Part shown: positions 35,193 through 48,196 of the stretch, piece after piece
Layout: the number at the start of each line of letters is the position of its first letter
Position numbering within the stretch: the first letter of the stretch is position 1
From: Cyrtodaria siliqua
Lineage: Eukaryota; Mollusca; Bivalvia; Adapedonta; Hiatellidae
Direction: 5' to 3'
DNA length: 64,000 bases
Assembly: GCA_037043455.1 (NCBI GenBank)
Contig: JAWPHD010006802.1
Coordinates: forward strand, 1-64,000
Notes under the pieces: generated by a model
What the model saw: the letters and a program-made list of their open reading frames with translations, nothing else
Database searches by the model: none
What the model was told of the DNA's origin: nothing
Translations under genes and position numbers: made by a program

Positions 35193-35960
35193 TTTGTAGG
35201 TGTACAATGGACTGTGAAGTTTATCTACAACCTTGTTGAGACACGATTACACATTACTTCCTTGTTAATGTTATGGTGAATCAGATTACAAGTAGAAAAT
35301 CAATACGGGGCCAGTATAGTAAACTTAACTCGCTGGTGTGGGTAAACTGAATTTTGAAAGTAGTACTAGTCCAACACAAAAGACAGAATAAAATAAAGTG
35401 AGATAAATATTTAAATATTCAGTATCTACTCCGACAGACACTCGCTAAACCAACCATTGTTGTCAATATCTAACATAACAACATAACAATCTTAAAAGCT
35501 GTTTAGAGTTGGTATGGTTTAAATCACAGTTTGAATTTTTAATTATCATAGTGTTCATGTTATCTATAAAATATTATTCATATAAAATCTACAAGCACAC
35601 AAAACCCCATTTTATAGTATTAACCAAGGTATTTGTTATTTCTGTTAATAGATTCAAGATACTAAGGTAAATCCAGGTATGCATCCTCTGGTGGTTTTAA
35701 AATAATGCATACCCGTATTAAATTTAAGCAACCAGATATAGTAATATTAAGTAAATGTATTAGGTCATCTGACCTAAAAAGTGAGACAATGCACGATCAT
35801 TTTGCATCCTATCTTAATAGGATAGAAGTCTTAATATCAATAAAAGCTCTGACAATTTCAAACATTATATATCGGTAAATAAATGGCAGAGTTATGCCCC
35901 CCCCCCCCCCCCACCCCCCCTATGTTTTTCTTTAGTAATCCTATCTTTACCCAACTTGTT
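35193..35960. other. Gap between the divergent genes; upstream region of the TRIM-like gene
   Basis: No exon or element could be recognised. A C-rich homopolymer lies at 35897-35920 (16 C, A, 7 C). The promoter of the TRIM-like gene should be here, but I see no element I can defend. Confidence 0.5.
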
Positions 35961-38900
35961 AGTTCACCTGAGCCAAAGGCTCAAGGTGATCTATTGGTAT
36001 CACTCTGCGTCCGTCGTCCTCGTTAACTTTTCTTCAAACGACTTTGCCTCAGAAACCGCTTGGCTAATTTTGACTAAACTTCACATGGATGATCCTTAGA
36101 TGAATGCTTTTTAGATTTGTTAAAATTAGGTCAGCGCTTCATCCAAGATGGCCACCATTACCATATATGGTCGAAACCTTAAAAAATCTTCTCCAGAACC
36201 GCAGGACAGATTTCAACAGTTTTTCTTTTAAAATGATCGCCAACGCCTAGACTATCAAGTTTGTTCAAATGAAGTCCCCGGGGTCAAAAATGGGCGTGCC
36301 CCGAGGATCCAAAGTTTGTATATTGAGATTTTGCATGTTTTTAGCTCACCTGAGCCGAAGGCTCAAAGGTGAGCTATTGGGATCACTCTTCGTCCGTCGT
36401 CCGTCGTCCGTCGTCGTCCGTCGTCGTTAACTTTTGCTTGAAACGACTTCTCCTCAGAAACCGCGTGGCCAATTTTGACAAAACTTCACATGGATGATCC
36501 TTAGGTGAATGCTTTTTAGATTTGTTAAAATTAGGTCAGCGCGACATCCAAGATGGCTGCCATTATCATATATGGTCGAAACCTTAAAAAAACTTCTTCT
36601 CAAGAACCGCTGGACAGATTTCAACAGTTTTTCTTTTAAAATGATCGCCAACGCCTAGACTATCAAGTTTGTTCAAATGAAGTCCCTGGGGTCAAAAATG
36701 GCCATGCCCCGGGGGTCCAAAGTTTGTATATTGAGATTTTGCCTGTTTTTCATATAGACATATAGGAAAAAACTTTAAAAAAATCTTCTTCTCTGAAACC
36801 ACAAGGCACAGAGGTCTCATGTATTACATGTAGCATCAGCTTATGGTCCTTTACTAAGTTTGTTCAAATGGTGACCCTGGGGTCTAATTTGTCCCCGCCC
36901 CGTGGGTCACAGTTTTACATAGACTTATATAGGGGGGAAAAAATAATCTTCTCGGAAACTACAAGAGTCAGAGGTTTGATATTTTAAATTTACGATAAGC
37001 TTATGGTCCTTTACTAATTTTTGTTCAAATGGTGACCCTCGGGTTACATTTGGCCCCGCCCCAAGGGTCACATGTTTTACATAGACATGTATAGGGAAAA
37101 ACTTAAAAAATCTTCTCTGAAACTGCAAGAGCCAGAGGTTTAATATTTTGCATTTGCTATGAGCTTATGGTCCTCTACCAAGTTTGTTCAAATGGTGACA
37201 CAGGGGTCACACTTGGCCCTGCCCCGGGGTCACAGTTTTACATAGGATTGTATAGGGAAAAACTGAAAAAAATCTTCGTCTCTGGAACCACATGGCACGG
37301 AGCTCTCATGTAATACATGTAGCATCAGCTTATGGTCCTCTACTTAGTTTGTTCAAATGGTGACCCTGGGGTCAAATTTGTCCCCGCCCCGGGGGTCACA
37401 GTTTTACATAGACTTATATAGGAAATTTTTTTGAAAAACTTCTCAGAAACTACAAGAGCCAGAGGTTCGATATTTTGCAATTACTATAAGCTTATGGTCC
37501 TTTACCAAATTTGTTCAAATGGTGACACTTGGGTCACATTTGGCCCCGCCCCAAGGGTCACATGTTTTACATAGACATGTATAGGGGAAAACTTAAAAAA
37601 TCTTCTTCTCTTAAACTGCAAGAGCCAGAGGTTTAATATTTTGCTGTTGCTATAAGCTCATAGTCCTCTACCAATTTGGTTAAAATGTGGTGACCCAGGG
37701 GTCACATTTGGCCCTGCCCCGGGGGTCACAGTTTTACATAGGCTTGTATAGCGAAAAACTGAAAAAAATCTTCTTCTCTGGAACTGCAAGGGCCAGAGGT
37801 TTAATATTTTGCATTTGCTATAAGCTTATGGTCCTCTACCAAGTTGTTCAAATGGTGACCCTGGGGTAAAATTTGACCCCACTCCATGGGTCACTGTTTT
37901 ACATTAAAGTCTTCTTCTCTGGAACTACAAGAGCCAGAGGTTTAATATTTTGCATTTACTATACTCTTATGGCCCTTTACCAAGTTTGTTCAAATGGTGA
38001 CCCTGGGTTCACATTTGGCCCCGCCCCAGGGGTCACGTTTTACATAGACTTGTATAGGGAAAAACTTAAAAAATCTTCTTCTCTAAAACCACAAAGCACA
38101 TAGCTCTCATATATTACATGTAGCCCTGGGGTCACATTTGGCTCTGCCCAAAGTGTTACTCTCTAGCACCTTCATTTTGTATTTGATCTTTACCAAACTT
38201 TTGTCAGGGTCTTAAGCAGTCTATATCAATGTTGTTATACACAACAGAGCCCACATTTCTTGAACAATCTTAACCAAACTTGCACAGATTGTATATGACC
38301 ATAAGATTTCGAAGAAGTTCGATAATGTGCCAGTACTCAGTTGATCGCTTTAGGGCCATCTTGGCCCTCTTGTATTGGTTCAGGTTTACTCAGGTGAGCG
38401 ATATAGGGCCATCATGGCCCTCTTGTTCATATAGACATATAGGAAAAAACTTTAAAAAATCTTCTTCTCTGAAACCACAAGGCACAGAGCTCTCATGTAT
38501 TACATGTAGCATCAGCTTATGGTCCTCTACTAAGTTTGTTCAAATGGTGATCCTGGGGTCAAATTTGTCCCCGCCCCGAGGTGTCACAGTTTTACATAGA
38601 CTTATATAGGATTTTTTTTTAAAAAAAATCTTCTTCTCACGAACTACAAGAGCCAGAGGTTTTATATTTTGCATTTACTATAAGCATATGGTCCTTTACC
38701 TAGTTTGTTCAAATGGTGACCGGGGGGTCACATTTGGCCCCACCCCGGGGGTCACAGTTTTACATAGGGTTGTATAGGGAAAAACTGAAAACAATCTTCT
38801 TCTCTGAAACAACAAGAGCCAGAGGTTTAATATTTTGCTTTTACTATAAGATTATAGTCCTTTACCAGGTTTGTTCAAATGGTGACCCTGGAGTCACATT

Positions 38901-40073
38901 TGGCCCCGCCCCGGTGGTCACAGTTTAACATAGACTTGTATAGGGAAAAACTTAAAAAAATCTTCTTCTCTGAAACTACAAGAGCCAGAGGTTTAATATT
39001 TTGCATTTATTATAAGATTATGGTCCTTTACCAAGTTTGTTCTAATGGTGACCCTGGGGTTACATTTGGCCCCGCCCCAGGGGTCGCATGTTTTACATAG
39101 ACTTGTATAGGGAAACACTTAAAAAATCTTCTCCGAAACTGCTTGAGCCAGATGTTCAATATTTTGCATTTGCTATAAGCTTATAGTCCTCTACCAAGTT
39201 TGTTCAAATGGTGACGCTAGGGTTACATTTGACCCCACCCCAGGGGTCACATGTTTTACATAGACTTGTATAGGGAAAAACTTAAACAATCTTCTTCTCT
39301 GAAACTGCTTCAGCCAGATGTTCAATATTTTGCATTTTCTACAAGCTTATGATCCTTTACCAAGTTTGTTCAAGTGTTGACCCTGGTGTTAAATTTGGCC
39401 CCCCCGCGGGTGTCGCAGTTTTACATAGACTTATATAGGAAAACATTTAAAAATCTTCTTCTCTGAAACTACAAAAGCCAGAGGTTTAATATTTTGCAAT
39501 TACTATAAGATTATGGTCCTTTACCAAGTTTGTTCAAATGGTGACCCTGGGGTCATATTTGGCCCCGCCCCAGGGGTCACAGTTTTACATAGACTTGTAT
39601 AGGGAATTTTTTTAAAAATCTTCTTCTCTGAAACTGCAAGAGCCGGAGGTTTAATATTTTGCATTTACTATGCACTTATGGTCCTTTACCAAATTTATTA
39701 AATTGGTGACCCAGGGGTCACATTTAGCTCTGCCCCAGGGGTCACATGTTTTACATAGACTTGTATAGGGAAAAACTTAAAAAATCTTCTTCTCTGAAAC
39801 CACAAGGCACACAGCTCTCATATATTACATGTAGACCTTGGGTCACATTTGGCCATGCCCCACAGGTTACACTCTAGCACCTTCATTTTGTCTTTGATCT
39901 TTACCAAACTTTGTCAGTGTCTTTATATCAATGTTGGTAAACAACAGAGGCCACATTTCTTGGACAATCTTAACCAAACTTGCACAGATTGTATATGATC
40001 ATAAGATTTCGAAGAAGTTCGATAATGGACAATTACTCAGGTGATCGATATAGGGCCATCTTGGCCCTCTTGT
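35961..40073 (+). mobile_element. Core-repeat element family A (outer copy)
   Basis: The 5' hairpin AGTTCACCTGAG ... CAAGGTGATC runs from 35961. The element is broken at 36342, resumes at 38428 with 'CATATAGACATATAGG' and ends with CAGGTGATCGATATAG, GGGCCATCTTGGCCC and CTCTTGTTTTT near 40073. The resumed half has about seven ~190-bp cores. It has no coding capacity. Confidence 0.75.
36343..38427 (+). mobile_element. Core-repeat element family A (inner copy, nested)
   Basis: Inserted into the outer copy at a T5 run: the intact sequence reads GCCTGTTTTTCATATAGAC (as at 36745), here G-TTTTT-[AGCTCACCTGAG ... GGCCCTCTTG]-TT-CATATAGAC. This empty-site comparison fixes the element ends and limits any duplication to about 2 bp. 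Two 3' terminal modules occur (about 38340-38373 and 38389-38427). Confidence 0.75.
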
Positions 40074-40164
40074 TTTTAGTGTGTGGAAGATTTGATTTTA
40101 ACTCCATTTTCTCTAAATTCGACAGATGTTTATCAATGAGATAAAAAATCAGTATGAAACCTTA

Positions 40165-40262
40165 TTAATAATAATAATAATAAGACTTTATTGAGGGTAA
40201 CACACTTAGTTTGTGTACTAATCTTCATGTGGCCCTCTATTGACACTTAAGAGCCTTAAACC
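40165..40262 (-). mobile_element. 5'-truncated LINE 3' end
   Basis: On the minus strand it reads GAGGGCCACATGAAGATTAG ... GTGTTACCCTCAATAAAGTC followed by a TTA repeat tail. This parallels the 3' end of the LINE at 21641-21716. Only the last ~95 bp is present. Confidence 0.75.
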
Positions 40263-40855
40263 ATTAGAGGCCCTTAATAGGGTCCTCTTGTTTTATAATT
40301 CTTTTGACAGTGAGCTAAATTGATGCATGTGTTCCAGACTTATTGACTTTGATTATAAAAGCATTCGGGTATTTCAGCTTATGAACCTATTTAAACTGTT
40401 GTCTGTTGTCACCAAATTTGAATTGAAGGTTTGTTTTAATAAGATCGAGGTCGTGTTTGAATAAGCAACGTCTGTAGATACGTCTTTTAACCCATGATTA
40501 TTGATGTTTAAGGTCATGCAATTTTTATGTCAGAATTCAGGGTGGCGAAACTACGTGATTTTTTGATTGGTTTCACGGCAAAAAAATTCTTCCTTAATAT
40601 TTAATGAATTTTGTTCAAATAAAACGCATATACCCTTACACTGTGAGGTCTTTCCTCCGCTGCCAGAAGACCATCCACAGGTTCCACAGGTCCTCTGGGA
40701 CTCTTGTTTTAACGACTATTTCGAGCTAATTGTATTTTAGGGGGTGGTTTGAGTAAGAGTGGAATATGCAAATGAGGTATAATATATATAGATAACTGGA
40801 AATCACTGTTAGACATGCAGTTGCATGAGATAATGGTGTTAGTCAATTTTGTTTC
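40263..40855. other. Two further hairpin-CTTGTTT ends, otherwise nothing
   Basis: GGCCCTTAATAGGGTCC-TCTTGTTTT (near 40270-40295) and GTCCTCTGGGAC-TCTTGTTTT (near 40688-40710) look like 3' termini of core-repeat elements whose bodies are too worn to classify. No TCF25 exon was recognised here. Confidence 0.45.
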
Positions 40856-40860
40856 AACAC

Positions 40861-41688
40861 CAGGGGACAAAATATATTTTACTGTATACTCGTCCTGTAG
40901 GACAAGTGCCATTGACATATTACTCGTCCTTATAGGATGTTTACTCGTCCTGCTCTGACTGTAAATGTTCATAAGTCAAAGCAGTTAGATACCGTCATTT
41001 AACACTATTATATATAAATAAAACAAAGGGAAACATCAGAATGTGTTTGTTTTTTCTTTATATAAATCAATGAAAATTATGAAACTTTGACCAGTATTAT
41101 AGATGATTATATTCATATTTATACTCTATAGTTCACTACAGTCTGATCATGGCCATTACAATTACTCTGGCATGGTAATTATTTTCCCCCTTTTCCTGTG
41201 AAATATTCCCTCATAATTTTTTTTTTAATAATAATAAAAATATTAGAAAATGCTAAACTACAATACAGGAAAACAGCATACTTTTTGCAATTCCCCTTCC
41301 TGAAGGCCCTGCCTGGCCTCAGTCACCTAAAAGCTGACTAGTGCCCTTAAAGATTCCCCCGTGAAAGTGTTATTTGTATAACATTAAATACTGTAACGTT
41401 CGCTCCGTGAAATTAGAACGGGAGCCGCATTTTAGAATGTCCCAAAACCGCAATGCGTCAATTTCCCAATATCCGGTTGACTTAAATTGCATTTTCTCGT
41501 TGAATAAACAGAGTTGCGACTATTTACTGCATTTAATCGCTTAATAAACTGTAAGAACTATTTTCTTTGTTGTTGTTTTCTACTGAAATGTTACTCGTCC
41601 TCTCGGACGACCGATTCATGTGTTTCACTCGTCCAGATTTGAATTTCACTCGTCAATACGAGCGGACGAGTGGAATTTTCGTGCCCTG
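40861..41688. mobile_element. Non-autonomous TIR element of the ACTCGTCC family, copy 2
   Basis: Starts CAGGGGACAAAATATATT and ends GTGGAATTTTCGTGCCCTG, flanked by AACAC on both sides (40856-40860, 41689-41693). Subterminal ACTCGTCC motifs occur at both ends and CTCGTCAATACGAG forms a stem near the right end. It inserted about 35 bp upstream of the TCF25 exon at 41727. Confidence 0.7.
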
Positions 41689-41726
41689 AACACCTTGCAT
41701 TACTTAGCCTTAATACTAATTTACAG

Positions 41727-41903
41727 CTCGATGATGAGGACGAGGGTGCAGTAAATGAAGATGTTCAGTCAGACAATGACAAACCTCTACCCGACACTGA
41801 TCAGACTGCTGTCACCAGACCACCCAATAAAAAGAAAAAGAAGAAAAAGAAAAAGAAAGAAAAAGAGAAAGTTGTAGAAGATACCAGTAATACCATTCCA
41901 GAA
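41727..41903 (+). CDS. TCF25: TCF25 exon a: acidic then poly-lysine segment
   Basis: Follows AATTTACAG and ends CCAGAA|GTAAGT, phase 0 to 0. It encodes an Asp/Glu-rich stretch and then about ten lysines, as in the vertebrate basic region. The upstream in-frame ATG at 41670 lies in transposon and intron sequence and is not the start. Confidence 0.8.
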
Positions 41904-44900
41904 GTAAGTTTAATTGCTGAGACAGGTGTGACAGAAACTGCTCAGAGCTGTTTATAACATATACCATACTGGATTCTTAACTAAAACTTTCTAACTTACC
42001 TATTTTTTCACTGGGGTAGAGTAGGGTGGAGGAGGGGGTTGATTAGACAAATGCACAAATTCACCGAGCAACATTTATGTCTAATTCTCCAGGGTCTACC
42101 AATATACATATATCCCCATGTTGGTACTTGGTTCTGTTTAATTCCTTACCCTGGTGTCATCATTGATGTCTAAACCACCGGGGTATGTCCACCAGTGGGG
42201 GAAAGCATTGATAGATGCATTAAGCTTGTATGGAGAACGTCTGGTGATTAACTAGTGGTAAAATGACATGTTATGGCATAAATCATAACAACGACTAAAC
42301 TTTTTTTTTTAAGTAAATCACAACAGGAAATCCATGATACTCTGTGACTCTGTATTGCTTTAAATGTCAGGGTGAAGATGAGATAGACGCGAGTATTCGT
42401 GAAGTGAACCGATTGTTGCACAATGGTAACATAGGAGAAGGGGAGGTAACTCCAGCAGCAGACCGTAGCTACACCCCTCGGGAAAAGGCGCTACTCATGG
42501 TGGAACATAAGTAAGATAATGTTGAGATATTTGATATTGTAACAGCTGGAGTAGTTATTTGATAGTGCAGATGATATTTTTGTCATTTCTTCAAAAAAGT
42601 TTTCTTAAAAAAAGTGATAAAATAGATATTTTATAAATATACATGCATTGTATGTCGCTTATAATTTATTGTTTGGGATGCTTGTTTCAGCCAAAGGTTT
42701 TTCAGAAATTACATAAGAAGTTTTAATAATACGTACATAAATTATACATCACTGGAACTGGAATTTTTATGGTAAATAAAAATATCCTAATAGGAAATAA
42801 ATATTTTACAGCCAGAATGCTTTTTAGATGGGGCTTTTCCCATGTACATGTAAATTACTTGTTGGTGGGACAGCAGAAAACTATAAAATTTCAAATAATT
42901 TCAGTTAGCCTTCATTTTTTGCTAGGGTGTCTTAATTTACGAATATGCAACAACTTAAAACCATTTTTTGGATAAAAATTCTAAAAAAAATATTATTTTC
43001 CCAAATGTTTCATGCAGCACAATTTTGTATCAACAACAGCTTTCGCGCATGAAATATTTATTTCTCGACCGATTTTGAAAAGTAAGATATTTTTATTTAC
43101 CACTAAAAATGCCTGTTTCACTGAATTATATCTTAAAAAGCTATAAAAAAAAACTTGGGTGAAAGAAGGACAAAGAAGCGCCCCAAACAATAGGTATTTT
43201 ATGTTAAATCAATTTAATCAGAGATCTAAGAAGTGTTATTACGTCTGATGTCATTGATAATCAGTAAGAGAGTTACCGTTACGATATTCACACGAAGGGG
43301 TGTTAGAGTATGAAAAGAGAAAGTGAAGGGATGTTATTTCTAATTTTTCAGATTATTTAAATGTGTAAATTAAACGCATGCAGCGTCTGCTGGGTGGGAC
43401 ATTTGTTTTCTGTAGTCATGCTTGGCTTACACAGGAAATATTTCTAGGCATGAAATTCATATGTTTTTCATATGTGCCACATATATATTACATATGAAAG
43501 AAATACAGGTGTAATTCATATGAAAAAATATGTGGTACATATGTGGCACATAATTTTATGTATCATTTACATATGTGGTGCATATGTAAATAACATTATG
43601 TACACATGAAAAGTAACATGCAAATAAGAAGAAAGTAACATGTGTAGATAAATTGACTCAAATATATCTTCAGGTATCTGAATCCAGAAAATGAGCTGAG
43701 AAGAATATTTGGGTCGCGGGTGATAAGAGAAGAGACATCGTAAGTGTCAAATATTGGTATTATGACATTGTTTCTCTTGATTCAGTTTAATCTTAAATAA
43801 GATGAAATAAACAAACAAAGAAAAAATAAAGGTCACAGTTTGCTTTATTTTGACAATAAATAAGACAAAATGTGTCGTGTTTGCAGTAATAAGTTTATAA
43901 AGTCGAGGATCTTCTAATTGTATGTAACATATAGGAAGCTACATGGCAGCTTTAAAGAAAAATATTCTTTATGAGACTTCATTTGTGCTTATTTAATATT
44001 GAGATACGATGCTCGGCACAGCCTTGCATCATATAATTTTATCCAACTTGTTTAATAAACTCATTTTTAGCTCCGTCTGTCTGTAAACTTTTTTGTAGCG
44101 ACTACTCCTCTAAAACTACTGAATGGATTTTCATGAAACTTCACAGAAATGTTGCCCATGAAGTCTAGTTGATCCTGTAGATGTGAAATCCAAGATGGCC
44201 ACCAAATCTAAAAATAGGTTTTTAAAAAACAAGTTTGTAGCGACTACTTCTTGAAAACTCTAAGTGATATTGATATGGGACTTTTTCTAAAATGATAAGC
44301 ATGACATGATGTTGGTCCTTGTCGAAAATCGTTTTGATTCGACGTTAAACATTGCTGCCAGTGGCCATCTTTGTTTACATAGAGTTATATAATGAAAACT
44401 TGTAGCGACTACTCCTCTGAAACTACTAGACGGATTTTCATGAAATTTCATAAGAATGTTGCTCTTGATGTCTTATTGATCCTAGCAAAATTTCGGCTGG
44501 AAATTCTAGATGGCCACCACGGCTAAAAATAGATTTTTAAAAAATAAGTTTGTTGCGACTACTTCTTGAAAACTATAAGAGGTATTGATATGGGACTTTT
44601 TCTAAAATGATCAGCATGACATGATGGTTATCCGAGTCGAACATTATTTTGATTCGACGTTAAACATGGCTGCCAGTGGCCATCTTTGTTTACATAGAGT
44701 TATATAATGAAAACTTGTAGCGACTACTCCTATGAAACTACTGAACGGATTTTCATGAAACTTCACACGAATGTTGCTCTTGATGTCTTATTGATACTAG
44801 CAAAATTTCAGGTCGGCCGGAAATTCAAGATGGCCGCCATGGCTAATTATAGATTTTCAAAATACAAGTTTGTAGCGACTACTTCTTGAAAACTACAAGT

Positions 44901-47900
44901 GATATTGATATGGGACTTTTTCTAAAATGATCAGCATGACATGATGTTGGTCCTTGTCAAAAATCGTTTTGATTCGATGTTAAACATGGCTGTCAGTGGC
45001 CATCTTTGTTTACATAGAGTTATATAATGAAAACTTGTAGCAACTACTCCTCTGAAACTACTTGACGGATTTTCATGAAACTTCACAGGAATGTTGCTCT
45101 TGATGTCTAATTGATCCTAGCAAAATTTCAGATCGGCCAGAAATTCAAGAGCTAAAAATAAATTTAAAAAAAATAAGTTTGTAGCGACTACTTCTTAAAA
45201 ACTATAAGTTATATTGATATGGGACTTTTTCTAAAATGATCAGCATGACATGATGGTTATTCGAGTCAAACATTATTTTGATTTGACGTTAAACATGGCT
45301 GCCAGTGGCCATCTTTGTTTACATAGAGTTATATATTGAAAACTTGTAGCGACTACTTCTCTGAAACTACTTGACGGATTTTCATGAAACTTCACACGAA
45401 TGTTGCTCTTGATGTCTAATTGATCTTAGCAAAATTTCAGGCAGGCCGGAAATTCAAGATGGCCACCATGGCTAAAAATAGATTTTTAAAAAATAAGTTT
45501 GTGGCGACTACTTCTTGAAAACTATAAGAGATATTGATATGGGACTTTTTCTTTTCTAGAATGATCAGCATGACATGATGGTTATCCGAGTCGAACATTA
45601 TTTTGATTCAATGTTAAACATGGCCGTCAGCAGCCATCTTTGTTTACATAGAGTTATATGAGCCATAATATGGAGTCCGGGAATTTGTGTTACATCACAG
45701 AAATTTCAGTTTAATCGCATGTATCTGAAGAAATATGTGATATACAGTTTTTTAAAATTTAAGAAATTGTTCAAGACAAATAACTGCCTTAATTGATATG
45801 CTGTTGACCTTTCAAGCAACTGTTTACTTCATTTAAATCATATATTTATCATCCATTTTCCAGGTGTCCATTACGGACATTTCCATGACGGGTTGTTCAA
45901 AATACAAACTAAATGTGATTTCTTTTTATGCAACCCTTGTAGGCTTACTTGCGTAAAATAAAAACGTGGTCGTTTTATTTGTATTTATTAATTTTATTTC
46001 AGCAGCAGAAATTTTATTATTTTCCGAAATAAAACCATGTAATGCGGCGTAACCAAATGTGTCCACCTAGTTACGTCGCAGAAAAAAGCATCATAACTCA
46101 TGACCTTGACATCGATGCATCTTCGCGCAGCGTGATCGATCGTATACTTTGATAATGTCTTAAACTGGTAGTTCTGGAAAACTTCGGTTTATAATGACAT
46201 GGAAGTCAACTATCGGGTGCGAAAGTTGTGTCTTTTTTGTTACGTCACAGTATTTTTATATAATTAACAATTGAATAAGCAACACCTCGGAAACGTGGTA
46301 TTATCAATTCTATTTACGACATCAATAACTGTTTCACCTATTTGTGGCCCTTTTACGGTACAGAGCAACATGACAGCATCAAGTATGATCGGGGTTAGAC
46401 TTATCCAAAAAGATTACGTCGGCAACAAATCTTGGCATTCACTCGTCGCTAAGAATGTATCATAATACGTCCTTTTATTTAGCAAAGTGATCACAGATGT
46501 ATGAAGACCCTATGCAATTATTTAATTCACCAGAAATAACCTTTTATTTAGTATTGACTGAAGAAAGTCGTGTCCCGTATTACGTCCACTGCATATGACA
46601 ACAGTCTATGTTGATAGACATGATGTATACGCAAAAATAATGTGTTCGCATAAGTTAATATATATACACTTTTGAATGGAAAAAAATTTATAATAAATTA
46701 GATGAGATGCATTCTGATTGCTCAAACAATTTGTGCAGTTTTTGGTGTCCTGTTACACAGTTTGTACAGGTTTTGGTGTCCTGTTACATACTTTGTACAG
46801 TTTTTGGTGTCCTGTTACACAATTTGTGTCCAGTCTTCAACTAGGTGTTAACTGATACATATTTAAATATAAATAAACGATTCTGTATTTGAAACAATTC
46901 AAGTAAAGCTATTAATTCATGTAAGTGGTCCAAATAAGTGAAAGCAACCAACTGGACGTCAAAAGCATGCTTTATTATATTGGTGTCCAGTGTTACTAAC
47001 AATAAAACTTAAAACCCACACTACTTTGTATTTAAAGCTAGAAGTATTATGCCATTTCAAATATAATTGCTTTCGATATTGTTCTAACCTAATACAGCAT
47101 AAAATTTGACAAACGCAAATCTTAAAAAAAAGAGGACACCACAGTGTTTGTGATGTAACGCAAATTCCCGGACTCCATATTATGGCTCATATAATGAAAA
47201 CTTATAGCGACTTCTTCTCTGAAACTACTTGACGGATTTTCATGAAACTTCACAGGAATGTTGCTCTTGATGTCTAATTGATCCTAGCAAAATTTCAGGT
47301 CGGCCAGAAAATCAGGATGGCCGCCACGGCTAAAAATAGATTTTCAAAAAACAAGTTTGTAGCGACTACTTCCTGAAATCAAAATCAATCAGTAGAGCTT
47401 CAAGGTCATTGACCTCTTGTTAAACACATTTTTAAACAGGCCCTCGTGTAAGATCCCCTGTAATGACATCGTGATTATTTTATGAGACATGACCCATGGA
47501 GAGACATGACCGAGACATGACCCATGGAGACATGACCCATTGAGAGACATGACCCATGGAGACATGACCCATGGAGAGCAGTGAATTCACCTCAGACAGG
47601 TTGCCTTCCTCATCAAGACCCCAGTTGAGCTACCATTCATGCCATTAAGTCCAGGAATTGATGTTAATTACATATAGTTCAAACGTTACAATACCTGAAT
47701 ATTTAACTTCACCATTTCTTCTTTTATTTTTTACCCGTTAAAGGAGGAGACGGGGCCAGCCTAGACGCAGACAGAAAGCCAGCTGGATGGCACAGCCTAA
47801 AGACAGCTGGCCACCTATGGGCAAGACAGGTATTAGTATGGACTGATTCTTCAAGGTTTAGTACAGTGTGACTGGGAAAATGTATTTGTTCTTTCATGAT

Positions 47901-48163
47901 TTTCAGAAGTGTAGAGAGGCCAGCATGGCTAAGCGGATGGCATAATGAAGTTTGAGTCCAGAGATTACCAGCAGTACTAGGTTTCTCCTGTGTTCTTGGG
48001 GAAAACCCAATATATCCCTTAACCTCATTGACGTCTGGGGACAAAAACTGGGCAGTCCCATGTATTAGTCTATCTCCTGCATGGTCTTTTAACGCGAAAT
48101 TGTGAAGGGACAATTAAATGCATTTTTTGTTAGAATTGTGAGTGTGTGGGGGTGGGGTGGGGT

Positions 48164-48196
<33 letters not shown>

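Larger units (their letters stand above)
44069..47421 (+). mobile_element. Core-repeat element family C, 5'-deleted, with nested insertion
   Basis: Begins AGCTCCGTCTGTCTGTAAAC without the full 5' hairpin, then has four to five ~313-bp cores ('GTAGCGACTACTCCTCTGAA', 'CGGATTTTCATGAAAC', 'CATGACATGATG', 'CAGTGGCCATCTTTGTTTAC'). It ends with the hairpin AAGGTCATTGACCT and CTTGTTAAA. It lies in the TCF25 intron between exons c and d and is interrupted by 45659-47189. Confidence 0.75.

Noticed and set aside
41670..41726. ATG at 41670 as TCF25 start
   Set aside because: The codons before 41727 lie in the end of a transposon and in the intron (an AATTTACAG acceptor follows), and the protein joined there is not N-terminal in the family.
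46271..46465. 64-codon ORF as a transposase relic
   Set aside because: No catalytic triad, zinc finger or helix-turn-helix pattern; length and composition fit chance.
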